Assembly: GCA_964017065.1 (NCBI GenBank)
Contig: OZ024783.1
Coordinates: 16,378,561-16,442,560 of the forward strand
Length of the DNA: 64,000 bases
Direction: 5' to 3'
Source of the DNA: Haliclona indistincta
Taxonomy: Eukaryota; Porifera; Demospongiae; Haplosclerida; Chalinidae
Position 1 is the first letter of the stretch, and every line of letters begins with the position of its first letter. The notes beneath the pieces were generated by a model. The model did no database searches. It saw only the letters and a list, made by a program, of their open reading frames with translations, and had not been told where the DNA came from. Position numbers and translations under genes: made by a program. Below, one piece after another: positions 54,101-64,000 of this stretch.

Positions 54101-57100
54101 TTTTTCTAAACCCTTGAAGGATGAAGGCACACTGTACATAATGAAATACAGCTGCAGCAAGACCTCTGTACCATTATTGGTGCTAGACTTAGCAGTTTAC
54201 TGTTTTCAGAATATGTGCGTGTATGCTTGGGCAATGGAGATACAGTGGTTATATACGCCTAAGCAATCAGAACTCTAGCAGTGCTGACCACATGGAATTC
54301 AGCTGGATATGCCTATAATCACCCGCACAGAACGTGAGCGCTTGTTGCTAGTTTGCTGGAGCTGTCGCTGCTTGACGATTGGTTTCTCCACACTTGCTGT
54401 GTTACCTTCTTTTTTTCTATTTCATTTCAAAGAAATGTGAATAGCAACCAGCATAACTAATAACTAATAAGAATAGCATAACTCACGAACAAAGTTTTAA
54501 TTAAAAAATCAAAGACCATCAAGTTTGAGCTATTAACGTGTTATGTCGATATTGCACTTACCACCAGCTGATTCTTTGCTGTCCTTCAGAACTAGAGCAG
54601 ACATACATACACACAGACCAACACGCACGTTTACTGTATGCCTTGTGGCTCCGCCCACCGAGGTAGAATAATAACAATTTTTATTACGTACAGTATGCAC
54701 ACAATGAAGATACATTCTACGAGATTAAAAATATGAAATAATAATTATTAATTTTCTCAATGATTTTATTTCTATTATGAAACTTGAGCATACATTCATT
54801 GAACAGTGTGCTACACTGTAGCTCTAAAAGTGTTCTGTTCTGTACTTGTGTGTTCTCTCTCTCTCTCACTACAGTGCTCAATGGTTTGTAGCCATCATTT
54901 GTTATCCCGGCTTATACGACCCCAATGTGCCTGCTGTACATGTACCACAACCTACAGCGAGCTCAACCGCTAAAAGATGCAAGAAGCGAAGAAAACCTCT
55001 CGTATTGAAAAGGAGACGTCATGGGAATGAAACAATCGAAAGCCCAGAGAAGAAAGAGAACAATGACAATATTGTACCAGACGATGTATTAGAAGAGGAA
55101 CTTGAAGATAATAGTGAAAAATCTGGATTGATTGTCGAGCAAGAAGAGGAAAATGCAATGGAAAGTACGGAAAATGCTGTAGCTGCTCAAGAAGAGGAGG
55201 TCGAGTTGTGTTCCCAAGGAGAGGACAGTGGTTTGAGTGCTGTGGTGGTGGATTGCACTGATAGGGAGAAGAGTGGCGATTGTGAGGGTTTGAAGGAGGA
55301 GCAGGTAGTGATGGAAGTGGAGAGAGAGGAGGAAGTCGTTGAGGAGAGTGAGTTCAGCAGTGCTGTGGAGATGGTGGCTGCTAATACTGATGTGGATCCC
55401 GAATCAACTGCTGCATTCTCTAGTCCAACTATATCGACTGCCAATGAATCGTCACTGCTGCTGAGAAGTGAAGGAGGGGAAGGAGCAAATCTAGCTCCTC
55501 AACAAAACAGGTATTACAATGTATAACTGGAGTTCTAATGAACACATATACCCGTGAGCTGAGCTAAGATCTACATAGTTAGTACACGACTACTCTAGCA
55601 TTACTGTTCAAAATTTTCTGCCGGTCATTTTTGTTTTCTTAAAATGTTGTGAAATTTGTACCAAAGCCATAGAATGCTGAATGCCAATATGCTTAGCGGA
55701 GAGCGTGAGCCAAAAATCTCTGGATTTTCTACGGTTATTTGTATTCTTCAATTTAGCTTATTTTCGGAATATTTTAGCACTTTTTGATAATGTGTCTGAA
55801 GTATTTATGTCGCCAAAAAGCGAAAATAGGGCTTAAAGCTGCGACCTTGTCATTTTCCAGCTAATTTTGGTCTTCACTTAGCCCTGGTGACTGTTATTCA
55901 AAAGCCTGGTGGTTTCCAGGTGAACAGTTTAGACCATAATTATTCTATGCCAAAGTATAATATTATGCATTTCCGGCCACCATGAAGCCCAAAAATTGCC
56001 GAAAGCAGTAAGGGGCTCTGCCCCTTTGAACTCCATGTTATAACAGGAGATAACCCTATTAAAAGTACGTTGAGGAGGACGCGCCGAACAACAGGTTTTT
56101 TAAGGTAAAGTTGTCTGTTGTAATTAACTTAGTTTGACCATTCTAAAGCACTTTTCACACTATTTATGACATCTAGAGTAGGTGGAGTCACTTATCACAC
56201 CTAAAGGCATAAAGGGTTGATACACATGCTGTTTAGTGCATGGTTTGTGTTGCAAAACGAGTAAGCTTGCAATTATCATGGTTTTATGCAATTTGTGAAC
56301 TTTTCTTGGAGTTTAACCTTTTAGTTATTGTATTATTTACTGGAAAATTCGACTTGCTCTAAATTGGCAGTTTGTCTTTCAAGTTTCTACTACATGCAGT
56401 ACGCAAACTGTTCCAAAATAGCACCATTAATTTTTACCTGGCATGTCAAAATTAAAGTGTGACCTTCTGAGCAATCTTGTCTAGTTTCTTGTGAATTGTT
56501 TACAAACGTCGTTGTGCACATTCTGTGTGTGTGCGCTAGTTGATCCTCTGTCTTGTTGTCTCTAGACCTTGTGTTGTTGTACTGGACTCTCTTGGATGGA
56601 AGAGAAGAAGAGCTGGCTATGACTTGCGCAGGTAAGCTTATAGCCCTGTACACACTTAATTGATCAAGAAGTGCCTTGCACGTACATGTTGGTGTATTTT
56701 ACGCTCTGATTATCATCTTCATAATTATATGTATTGTAGGTATCTCACCTCAGAGTGGAAGAGTAAGAAAAAAGAGGATGAGCCTAAATTCTTTGACCAA
56801 ATGACAATCACCTGCCCTAGTGTGAGTAGACATGTTGATGATGATGCTGTTTGTACAGTACTGGTATAGTGCTTGTTTCAAAGGAATGTGCTGACAATAC
56901 TTCTTTTGAACTAACAAGGAATTTAACTGGGTATCTATACAGCAGTTTTATTACTTTTTGCAACAGCGTAAAGCGTGATCTGTGCCTTTATATTTGGAAG
57001 GTTTATTACATTGCGTGATTTAGATTGAACATGGTTTATGCTCTACGGTTGACGCTTTTAGATTGCAAGAAGTATTGTACCAAAAAACATTTGGCAGCCA

Positions 57101-58356
57101 ATGTTGACATTAGTTTTGCTAAAACATTTTGTTTACATACCTGGTGGGCTTGGAACAGGTGACTTGTACCATAGCAACCATTGACATATTTGATATGTAC
57201 TATTTTTACAGTGTCCGTTTCCTTATGTTTGGGTGTGGTGGTCTATAAGGTCTATGGTCGTATGATGTTTCAGTGTTGTTTTTGTTCCTCTTGCAGACAT
57301 ACTTACAGGACAACTCTTCAGACTGTGGTATATTTGTACTGCAATACATTGAGAACCTCTTCAAGGTATTGAGACCACACCCTCGTTACCCATTAGTATG
57401 TAGAAATATCTCAATCCTGGTGTTGTTGACCGAATGTCATAAATGCAGTAAACAAGCATGTACGTAACGAAACAGCCTAGTAAAGTAAACATGCAGTCAC
57501 GTCTGTACGTACGTTATAATTGACTTTAATTTTATGACAACAATAATTGTTCGTCATAGACAATTTTACAATAATTATGCACATTATTTTGTATAATCTT
57601 GGTATCAGGCATTGCATGTGTATTTGAGCACAGTGTTTGTAGCTATTGTACTAGGCTCGTACCCATGCAGGCGCTAGTGAATGAAGAAATAAGCACCTGG
57701 CGCTAAATATCCATATATTTTTTACTGCTGATTCTGTCATGAAAACGCTTCGGCGGTTTTCAAACCACGCCTTAGTTATTAGGCTTATAAATTATAACTG
57801 AAACAACTGAAAAGCAGTTTGATTGTCAGCCCTAGCCCTGGATTCGACTAATAACTTTGTGGTCAACCTGAATATGCGGCAGTTGGTTTGGGCAATCAAT
57901 GTCGCTTGTCTCCGTTACCAGGAGTGCCCATTTGTTAAATTGCGCTTCTGTTCTTGTCCTTGAGGTTCTGAAGGGAGACACTAGACTACAGGCATGACAG
58001 TAGATTGCAAACAGGAGAGCTTCACGAACAGCTAGCAAACTGATAAATAATGATGTTTCATAAACGTGTACGATGATAAATGGCGGTGGTAGAATTCCAC
58101 CGCTAGTCGCGTATGCATATGCAGTTTAATTCAGGCGCTTCTTTCACTCCACCCCCTTTCTAGCGCCTCTTTCGGCTACTAGTGTACATATACATGTACA
58201 GTACTTGCTGTATTGACTTGTTTATCTCTACTCTCACAGCATATCAAGGAGGGTCTTCATCTACCCAACCCTCAGGAATGGGTATCATATGAACAAACTA
58301 TCAACAAACGAGAACAAATCCGCTCACTGATCACATCACTGGCAGCCAATTCATGA
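51175..58356 (+). CDS. SENP6/7-like protease, copy 3 (His to Gln)
   Basis: Exons: 51175-51250 (MQKLLESLK), probably 51406-51509 (RRSARL, frame uncertain), 51966-52082 (ITNDDLMCLLEGEYLNDKI), 52747-52851, 53109-53201, 54875-55510, 56566-56631, 56740-56821, 57297-57365, 58240-58356. From 51966 all phases agree and no stop intervenes. It covers the whole Ulp1 peptidase: the substrate-binding start, the WTRHVDLF strand, VVVLDSL (Asp) and NSSDCGIF (Cys). At the catalytic His position it has Gln: AQWFVAII (CAA at 54879-54881), where copy 2 has CAC. The insert after this strand is about 195 residues, basic then Glu-rich. Predicted to bind SUMO or scaffold but not to cleave, unless the base is a sequencing error. 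The stop is 108 bp from that of the convergent SRCR gene. Confidence 0.82.
51647..51965. repeat. CT-rich polypyrimidine tract
   Basis: About 310 bp of (CTCC)n/(CT)n directly before the acceptor at 51965. It probably serves as an extreme polypyrimidine tract for that intron. Confidence 0.85.
52138..52728. mobile_element. Foldback MITE with 9-bp target duplication
   Basis: 591 bp, starts TAGCCTCGCACCCAGGCTCT with arms of about 75 bp, and is flanked by GTTCCACCT on both sides (52129-52137 and 52729-52737). The interior is not coding. The 9-bp duplication fits a MULE-type transposase, although the termini differ from those of the MULE at 21429. Solo or partial ends of this family lie at 12.5, 13.6, 17.7, 46.1 and 57.7 kb. 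It sits in a SENP copy 3 intron. Confidence 0.88.
53540..54010 (+). pseudogene. LINE 3' fragment (R2-like C-terminus)
   Basis: The frame reads LIDVACPCEHPDN and RKLDKYAETIKEA, then after a frame change near 53690 continues DAFIVGSLGAWDPDND, KLGIGRKYG and ends YEAWA with a stop at about 53855. This resembles the C-terminal part of R2-type LINE polyproteins. The following sequence may be its 3' UTR. It lies inside an intron of SENP copy 3, in the sense direction. Confidence 0.6.
54011..54874. other. Rest of the SENP copy 3 intron
   Basis: Possible LINE 3' untranslated sequence to about 54300, then AT-rich sequence. No gene seen. Confidence 0.5.
55511..56565. repeat. Intron with inverted TTAACCC-family repeats
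   Basis: 55970-56222 is the reverse complement of 18825-19100, and 56320-56450 that of 14800-14930. Both belong to the family of the 18820-20014 element. Confidence 0.65.
57366..58239. other. Last intron of SENP copy 3
   Basis: Longer than the matching introns of copies 1 and 2 (about 280 bp) because of an insertion of about 550 bp between GGCTCGTACCCATGCAGGCG (57655) and TTTCTAGCGCCTCTTTCGGC (58160), ends of the TAGCCTCGTACCC family. Confidence 0.6.
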
Positions 58357-58374
58357 CCACACCCACTATCACAT

Positions 58375-58380
58375 ATTTAT
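58375..58380 (-). terminator. Poly(A) signal of the SRCR gene
   Basis: AATAAA on the minus strand, 84 bp after the SRCR stop and only about 20 bp from the stop of the convergent SENP gene. The same signal is kept at 13431 and 45948 in the other two copies. Confidence 0.7.
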
Positions 58381-58463
58381 TGTTACATGTGTATAAAATG
58401 TGTTTCTATTAATTATTGTTCACTTCAAATGTATAATTATTATAGTTTATTGGTGTTGTTGTG

Positions 58464-61336
58464 CTATACATGATCTTCACCATCTTCTTGATCTGCTCCA
58501 TCTTCTTCACCATCTTCGTGACCATCTTCTTGATCCTCTCCTTCAAATGGCTCATGTCCCCCTGGCCTATGCTTAACAGTGATGCAAAATGTGATGATAA
58601 TAATAATAATTATTATAACAAGCACAAGCACCAATAGACCCATTGCTCCAACCGTAACACTGAGTCCAAGAGCCAGCAGGTTTGTATTGGTTGGTGAAGC
58701 TGCTGTCATTTCAGATGTACAAGTAATAATAATAATTATTATTGAAGTGGATAAAATAAGGTTATTCTGTTACGTACCTTGTGCTTGGTGCTCTAATTTG
58801 CACTGCCCACGACTACCAGATGACTGCATTGCAATTTCTTCGTTTTTAAACTCTAAAAAAGCATAGATAAAAGTGAACAATAAAATGTTTTCTAAAAAGT
58901 GTAGGATTTGCAGTAATCCCTACATAATAATTATTGCTGAGCGGCAATGATAATACATGACAAAAGCTTTCATTTTAATTTGTGCTCATAATGCATTATG
59001 TCTAAATCAATGATGACAACTATAATTATATAATAGAGTAAAGATTGATTGCTACGTCCATAATAATTATAGGTAGTATCGTGGTAGCTTTTTGCCTGAT
59101 GAAGATTTTTTGCCTGATGAAGATCCTCGGATCGAAACGTCTTATCAATGATTATTGTTTCTGTGCTACAGCAAAAAAGCTACCACGATACTACCCATAA
59201 TTATAATTATATAACCACTTGTCCAAGGCTTTATTGATTGGGTATACAGTGTTTATACTTAGCATTCATGAGTGGTAAATTGAATTCAAGTACATACACA
59301 GCAAACCATAGAGGCTGAAGTGTCAACAATTTATTCTCTTAATTAATTTTTTATGTTCAATGCACAAAATAATGTAAATGCATTTGGGGAAGCCTAGGTA
59401 GCTGAGAGCTAATAAAACAGGCGCCCCGGCATGGCCAATCAGTGCTCAATGGGAGAAAACTGAACAGACAAAGTGGAGCGGACGTGTTCAAAAAGAAGGT
59501 AGAGGCAGAAGAGCTGTAAACAACAAAGCAGCAAGAGAATTCCAATGGGAAATGGCTTCAACAATAGAACATGCACTTCTAGTTGATTTCTATAACACTT
59601 TGAAAACTTCCAGTGGGTTTTAGAAACATGTACATGTATCTGCAAGGTATTATTCAAGTATACAAAATAAATTAATGATGTTTTTTCTTACGCTCAATAT
59701 TTTATTGTACTAACCACAAACCACTTGTACTTCATTGCATTCAGTGATGTTATAGTCTCCGTTGTTGATACAGTGCGAGAAACACGGAAACGAACCACTG
59801 TTTTTGTTACACAGCTTATTGTTGAGGTCGACCGACTCCTTCAATAAATTATGCTGCAAATGTAAATCTGTAAATGTATGTAATCACTACAATAACAATT
59901 TCTCACTTTAGCACTCGGCTGTATGACGCTGCATTGGTATAACCAAGCTGTCTGCACAAAGATGTAGCAGTATAGGCATCAAATGAATTCCAGCATAGAC
60001 GATAAAACTGATCTGATACTCTGACTTCAGCAACCCCTCGATACTGATCGATTCCATCTAGGTGCACTTGCCCGTTGTAGCTGTACTCAGCAGAATCTTG
60101 TAAATACTCTGTCTCTGATGTACACAAAATAATGAAGCGTTATTGCATTATTTTAGTGGAAGCCCTCTAATCCAGACACCCTTTGGACCCCAGCACAGCA
60201 AGTACCATATAGCGGGTAATTTTGGAGGGTGAACATTTTGGCGAATGACCCAGATTTTGTGTTTTGGCAAATTTTATTTTGGCGAATGCTTGACGATTCG
60301 CCAAATTCGCCAAAGTTTCCTCCCACCAAAATTACCCGCTATACGGTATCCGGGTTGTCCCAATATTAGGGGCTGTTTCCATGCACATGAAGACGAATTT
60401 GAGATCTGCAATGTCCACATTAAAGTGGGTTTAGGGTGTCCACATTGAGAGGTTCCATTGTATTTAAACCATAGTTCTCTTTGATGTAGAGACAGTTAAT
60501 GAGGGCTATAAATCGTGTACAGCCCCCACGCATTTCAAGATGGCCGCCGCGTGCGAGAATCCACAAAGAAACGGTGCTCGAGCTGCCCTGCGGTCTTCCT
60601 GCGACGAAAAGTAGCCATCTAGACGTTAAGCAAGCAGCGCACTATGGTTTAAAGTAGTTATATACCTCACAGTCGGTATATAACTACTATATACTGTACG
60701 CAGCTAGGTTACTTACTGCATTGAATAACAGCAACATCGCAGCTTGTTTTTGTCCGGTTTCCGATAAAGCATCTCATTACGTGTAGCTCTCCTTGTTCGA
60801 CATAATTGCTGACATTAGGACACTGTAATTGACTGATGTAGTTGGTGATGTTGGAATGTGGCTGGTCACAACTGCAATGTTAATTATTAGAGGAACCTTG
60901 AATTATTACATTTTAACTACAATACAACATATCCTGCATATTGCGCAATAATTTGCATGAGTACATCAAACATACGTACTTGTAATAGTTAGATGGAGGT
61001 GTAACATAGTCACCAGTGGTAAACGGCTTAGCATCCACAAAGCCTAACTGTCTACATACTGCAGCAGCCGCAGCACGATTGACACCTGACTGACACACTG
61101 GTACATATGCTCCCAGGTCAGGCTGATAGACAGTGATATAGCCAACACTACCAGCAATGGCTGGAGCTGGATCACATTCTAACTTGACATTACCCAGAGG
61201 CTGGGCATCTAATGACAGCTCAAAAAACATACTATCCTTTGTCACAGAGATTCATAGACTCACCAGTAATGAAGAGGTGACAGATTAGTAGACATACACA
61301 CAATTTGAGCGACCAAAACATAACTTCAATTGGCAT
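58464..61336 (-). CDS. SRCR-domain transmembrane receptor
   Basis: Exons in transcript order: 61264-61336 (ATG, signal peptide LCVCLLICHLF), 60980-61208 (YVPVCQSG, AVCRQLGF), 60717-60871 (Cys-rich domain end), 59907-60114 (RLCWNSF, SLCRQLGY), 59715-59853 (SGSFPCFSHC), 58778-58852, 58464-58699. Two scavenger-receptor Cys-rich repeats with the hallmark CRQLG(F/Y) are followed by one membrane segment (MGLLVLVLVIIIIIIIITFC) and an acidic cytoplasmic tail of GEDQEDG-like repeats. It is a cell-surface protein, probably for ligand or microbe recognition. Phases agree except between 59907-60114 and 59715-59853, where a weak donor or a missed base is needed. Introns contain a nested MITE pair (60153-60462) and a foldback (59066-59203). 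Confidence 0.8.
59066..59203. repeat. Foldback in an SRCR intron
   Basis: GGTAGTATCGTGGTAGCTTT pairs with AAAGCTACCACGATACTACC. The loop repeats TTTTTGCCTGATGAAGAT twice and contains GATCCTCGGATCGA. Confidence 0.8.
60153..60462. mobile_element. MITE of the CAGTGGAACC family with a nested MITE
   Basis: Outer ends AGTGGAAGCCCTCTAATCCA and TGAGAGGTTCCATTG. Inside, 60203-60348 is a separate palindromic element bounded by TACCATATAGCGGGTAATTT and AAATTACCCGCTATACGGTA. Confidence 0.75.
60653..60689. repeat. Short hairpin
   Basis: AGTAGTTATATACC and GGTATATAACTACT around an 8-nt loop, just downstream of an SRCR exon donor. Confidence 0.7.
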
Positions 61337-61903
61337 CTGCTTACGAGTGCTGTTTCTGGCGTACAATTATTTGCTCAACAGGATATGTTTGCATGTGATA
61401 TGGTATATGTGTTTGTAAGACAAATAACTACAGTGTAATAACAGGATATACTCAATAGCAACTTTCGTTTAGGCTTAAGATCTCTCATGAGCATTACACT
61501 GCAATAACAGTTATGTGTTGTTAACAAGTCATTCGTTGCATGGAATTTTTGTATCATAAATATTTGGACGATCCTAGCTCAGCTCAGTTAGTTTCGGTTC
61601 CACATGATTGCACATAGCCATAACATACTTACGTACTCTTTCAACTCTTTCAAAAGCACAATAATAAATGCTACATGGCTGATTTGTTTTAGTCACAAAA
61701 AAATCTCTATGACCCGTTAATTAGCAGCCAGCAATACTATACATGTATTTTTGCAGTGTCTTGTTACAGGCAAGTCTCTCTTATAATTTTGGATATGTAG
61801 TAACTGATAGATCTTGCAGGCATACTACACCAATACATGCAGCTTCGATCACAAAAAAATTTCAACTTTAAAAATCATCCTTGCATGCATGTATAATAAA
61901 TGT
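61337..61903. other. Upstream region of the SRCR gene
   Basis: Presumed 5' flank of the gene starting at 61336. AT-rich; no clear TATA box or other gene identified. Confidence 0.45.
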
Positions 61904-62011
61904 AGGTTATAAACCGAGGTAGAGGTGTATATGGGAATTTGGATACCGAGGGCGAAGCCCGAGGATTCCAAATTCACATATGCACCGAAAACCGAGGTTT
62001 ATAACCGGTTT
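61904..62011. repeat. Hairpin element with GAGGGCGAAGCCCGAGG core
   Basis: AGGTTATAAACCGAGGT pairs with ACCGAGGTTTATAACC, and TGGATACCGAGGGCGAAGCC forms the tip. Same architecture as 7409-7540 and 10675-10815. Confidence 0.7.
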
Positions 62012-62214
62012 AAACTATGATTTCGACTTACCTGGAGAGAAAATAGCACTCTTGTACCAGCAAGCTGCCCGAAACGGCGCAGAAGATACAAATAGCGTGA
62101 TAAACGGCGCTTAGTTTGCTGCCTGGTGCGCGGTGGCGCCATGTTTTTTACACCCGCCCACGCACAGGTCAATACGCGAATTTGGATACCTCATTACATC
62201 AAAGAGAATTATTC

Positions 62215-62478
62215 ATATGTGACCGTGCATGAGAAAAGGGACCTCGTGCTGCATTTTATTTTTGAGCGCATGCCTGTAATCAAATGGTAGTTTCTCAGCT
62301 AAATGTAGCACGATGACTTTGAAATTTTTTATACAACAAGCAGAATGATCAAACATATTGTATAGAGAGTTTCATCATCTTTCAATAATATTTGATTGAG
62401 TAACAGCCAATTGATTTTAGGCATGCGCTCGAAAATTAAATGCAGCACGAGGTCCCTTTTCTCATGCACGGTCACATA
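62215..62478. mobile_element. MITE, about 264 bp
   Basis: About 55-bp inverted ends (TATGTGACCGTGCATGAGAA and its complement). The interior matches 47609-47857. Confidence 0.82.
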
Positions 62479-62634
62479 TCATAGTTTAAAAAATATGTAC
62501 ACGCAATATTTTATCTAGTAATTTTTTATCAAAAATTAATGAAGAATTACATGTAATACTAGTAATTTTGTGTGCCTTTTATGAATGCAATTTAAAAACA
62601 TTAACATTAATGTATTATGCTTGTTGTATCATGG

Positions 62635-64000
62635 TTATTGTGGCATGTTGTTGTGCCCATTTGCTAATAGTGGACGTCGTTCACCAGGTTCTTCCACTGG
62701 ACCAGGGTCTTCCACTTGACGAGGGTCTTCTTCATGCCGAGGTGCACGTCCACGTATCTTTTTGTACACAATACACCCAATAATTGATAGTATAACACCA
62801 ATTCCGATACCAATTGCGATACCAATGACAATTCCGCCTCCTGTGCCAACATCTATAAATTGAAAATTATGAGCGATTAGTACATTCATCAATGTGTGTA
62901 CTATACCTGTTGAGGGGATGGTCAGTGCACACCATCCGGGACTGCCTGGAGATTCTGTTAACACGGTTATATTATTAAATTCTGCAGCATAGGTAAAAAA
63001 CAATCATGAAGATTAACACCAAAATTTGCAACTTTCATGCTATGTACACAGTACTTATACGACCAGTTTTTATCAGTACAAACTTTTGGAGAATGTTGCT
63101 AATTAATATTCATAAGCTTATTGAAATTGGTATTTGCACTGTCTTGCAAATACATGAAATTGTTAGTATAGTACTTATAACAGTGTCTTAATAACATAAG
63201 TACTTAATTTCTATTTTTTTGATTGATTATTAAAACCTATTTTTGGAGGGCCTGGGAAGCTGAAAGTCAAGTTCAGGGGGAAGCTTCCCCTCTGGATGAA
63301 ACTCTGCATGACCACCTCTTCGGTGTATAGAAATTTAATAGCTCTATTCTATAGCTCATTGATTTTGACATTTTTACCAAACACAGCCGGCTTTACTAAT
63401 ACTCATTCCCATAAACTTATAAGACCTCATGACCTCTCAGCTCAGTCTGCAGATTTGCCAACAGCAGGGTGCTGAGTTTACAAGATGGCTAATACTGGTA
63501 TTGAGCTTACCACAGAAAATCTCCACTTCTTTACAATTGGTGTCTTTAATTAAGTTACCAATATTGATGCAATGAGAGAAACACGGAAATGAACCAGCTG
63601 TGTTTTTACTGCAACTGCTGAGTAGATTCACAGTTTTTGTTGAATTATCTCTGTATAATAATAATTATATGTAGCATAATTATATCAGTAATCAGTTTTT
63701 GTATTTAACTCACTTTGTTGGTTCATAACCTCTGCTATTTGTATAACCAATTTGCCTACAAATTGAATGTGCTAAAAAGTAAGTCATCTTGTCCCAACAT
63801 AATGAGTATTCAACATCAGAAATTATAACTTTAGCTATTCCAAAATGAGGACAACTGGTAAGTGGTTGAGGGGCCAAGCGCACTTGGCCATTATATCTGT
63901 AAGCAGCAGAATCTTTCAGAGATACTGAAGCTGTATTAATTAAAATCATAGATTTTTATAATAACAATAGTATACACTCACAGCATTCCACAGCTGCAAA
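62635..64000 (-). CDS. SRCR-domain transmembrane receptor, second gene (partial)
   Basis: Exons in transcript order: 63982 to beyond 64000 (end of the preceding Cys-rich domain, AAVEC), 63714-63930 (SLCWDKM, SICRQIGY), 63511-63650 (AGSFPCFSHC), 62907-62981, 62635-62852 (stop). The last exon encodes a Gly-zipper membrane segment (GGGIVIGIAIGIGIGVILSI), a KKIRGR stop-transfer motif and a tail of EDPRQVEDPGPVEEPG repeats. Exon order and phases equal those of the gene at 58464-61336, so the two are tandem duplicates, but the membrane and tail exons are unrelated in sequence. The 5' part, including the first SRCR repeat, lies beyond the window. Confidence 0.82.

Noticed and set aside
59088..59140. 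Hammerhead-ribozyme-like string CTGATGA...GAAAC within a foldback
   Set aside because: A stem resembling stem I can be drawn from the outer foldback arms, but no stem III and no GUH cleavage triplet precede the 3' strand, so the catalytic fold is incomplete.

Overview
ORGANISM. The window is nuclear DNA of a metazoan. It shows short GT-AG introns, an SRCR-receptor gene pair, SENP6/7-type SUMO proteases, Ty3/gypsy and LINE retrotransposons, and a very dense load of foldback and MITE-like elements. The AT-rich intergenic sequence and the SRCR genes suggest a marine invertebrate, possibly a sponge. This is inference, because no rRNA or mitochondrial marker is present. One 200-base run of N (49739-49938) marks an assembly gap.

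LAYOUT. 1-13.0 kb: N-terminal exons of SENP6/7-like genes on the minus strand, in two duplicated blocks (4963-8993 and 11480-13038). A 4.08-kb element sits inside a GA microsatellite of the left block. 13.2-16.0 kb: an SRCR-receptor tail fragment facing the C-terminal exons of a SENP copy with a lost catalytic Asp. 16-20.2 kb: foldback and palindromic repeats. 20235-32238: a Ty3/gypsy retrotransposon with identical 170-bp LTRs. Its protease region is split by a 6960-bp MULE-type DNA transposon (21429-28388) that has 478-bp terminal inverted repeats and a 9-bp target duplication. The transposon encodes a 16-exon fusion of zinc finger, RecQ helicase, MULE transposase and Tudor-like domain. 32.26-34.95 kb: a 5'-truncated LINE on the minus strand. 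35-39.4 kb: foldback elements, including one with a small candidate gene and one 650-bp palindrome. 39617-40294: an intact single-exon gene for a secreted, Cys-rich, probably GPI-anchored protein. 40.3-45.4 kb: repeats. 45.6-58.4 kb: two SENP6/7-like copies arranged head to head around the gap, minus strand 45973-49162 and plus strand 51175-58356. 58464-61336 and 62635-64000: two tandem SRCR receptors on the minus strand.

HOW THE PARTS RELATE. A module made of a SENP 3' end facing an SRCR-receptor 3' end occurs three times (13.2-16.0, 45.6-49.2 and 51.2-61.3 kb). The cluster therefore grew by segmental duplication, some of it inverted. Catalytic residues differ between copies: Asp to Gly in the first, all of His, Asp and Cys kept in the second, His to Gln in the third. 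The retrotransposon carries a textbook -1 frameshift signal (TTTAAAC, 7-nt spacer, pseudoknot-capable stem) at the gag-pro junction. The most unusual object is the RecQ-MULE transposon.
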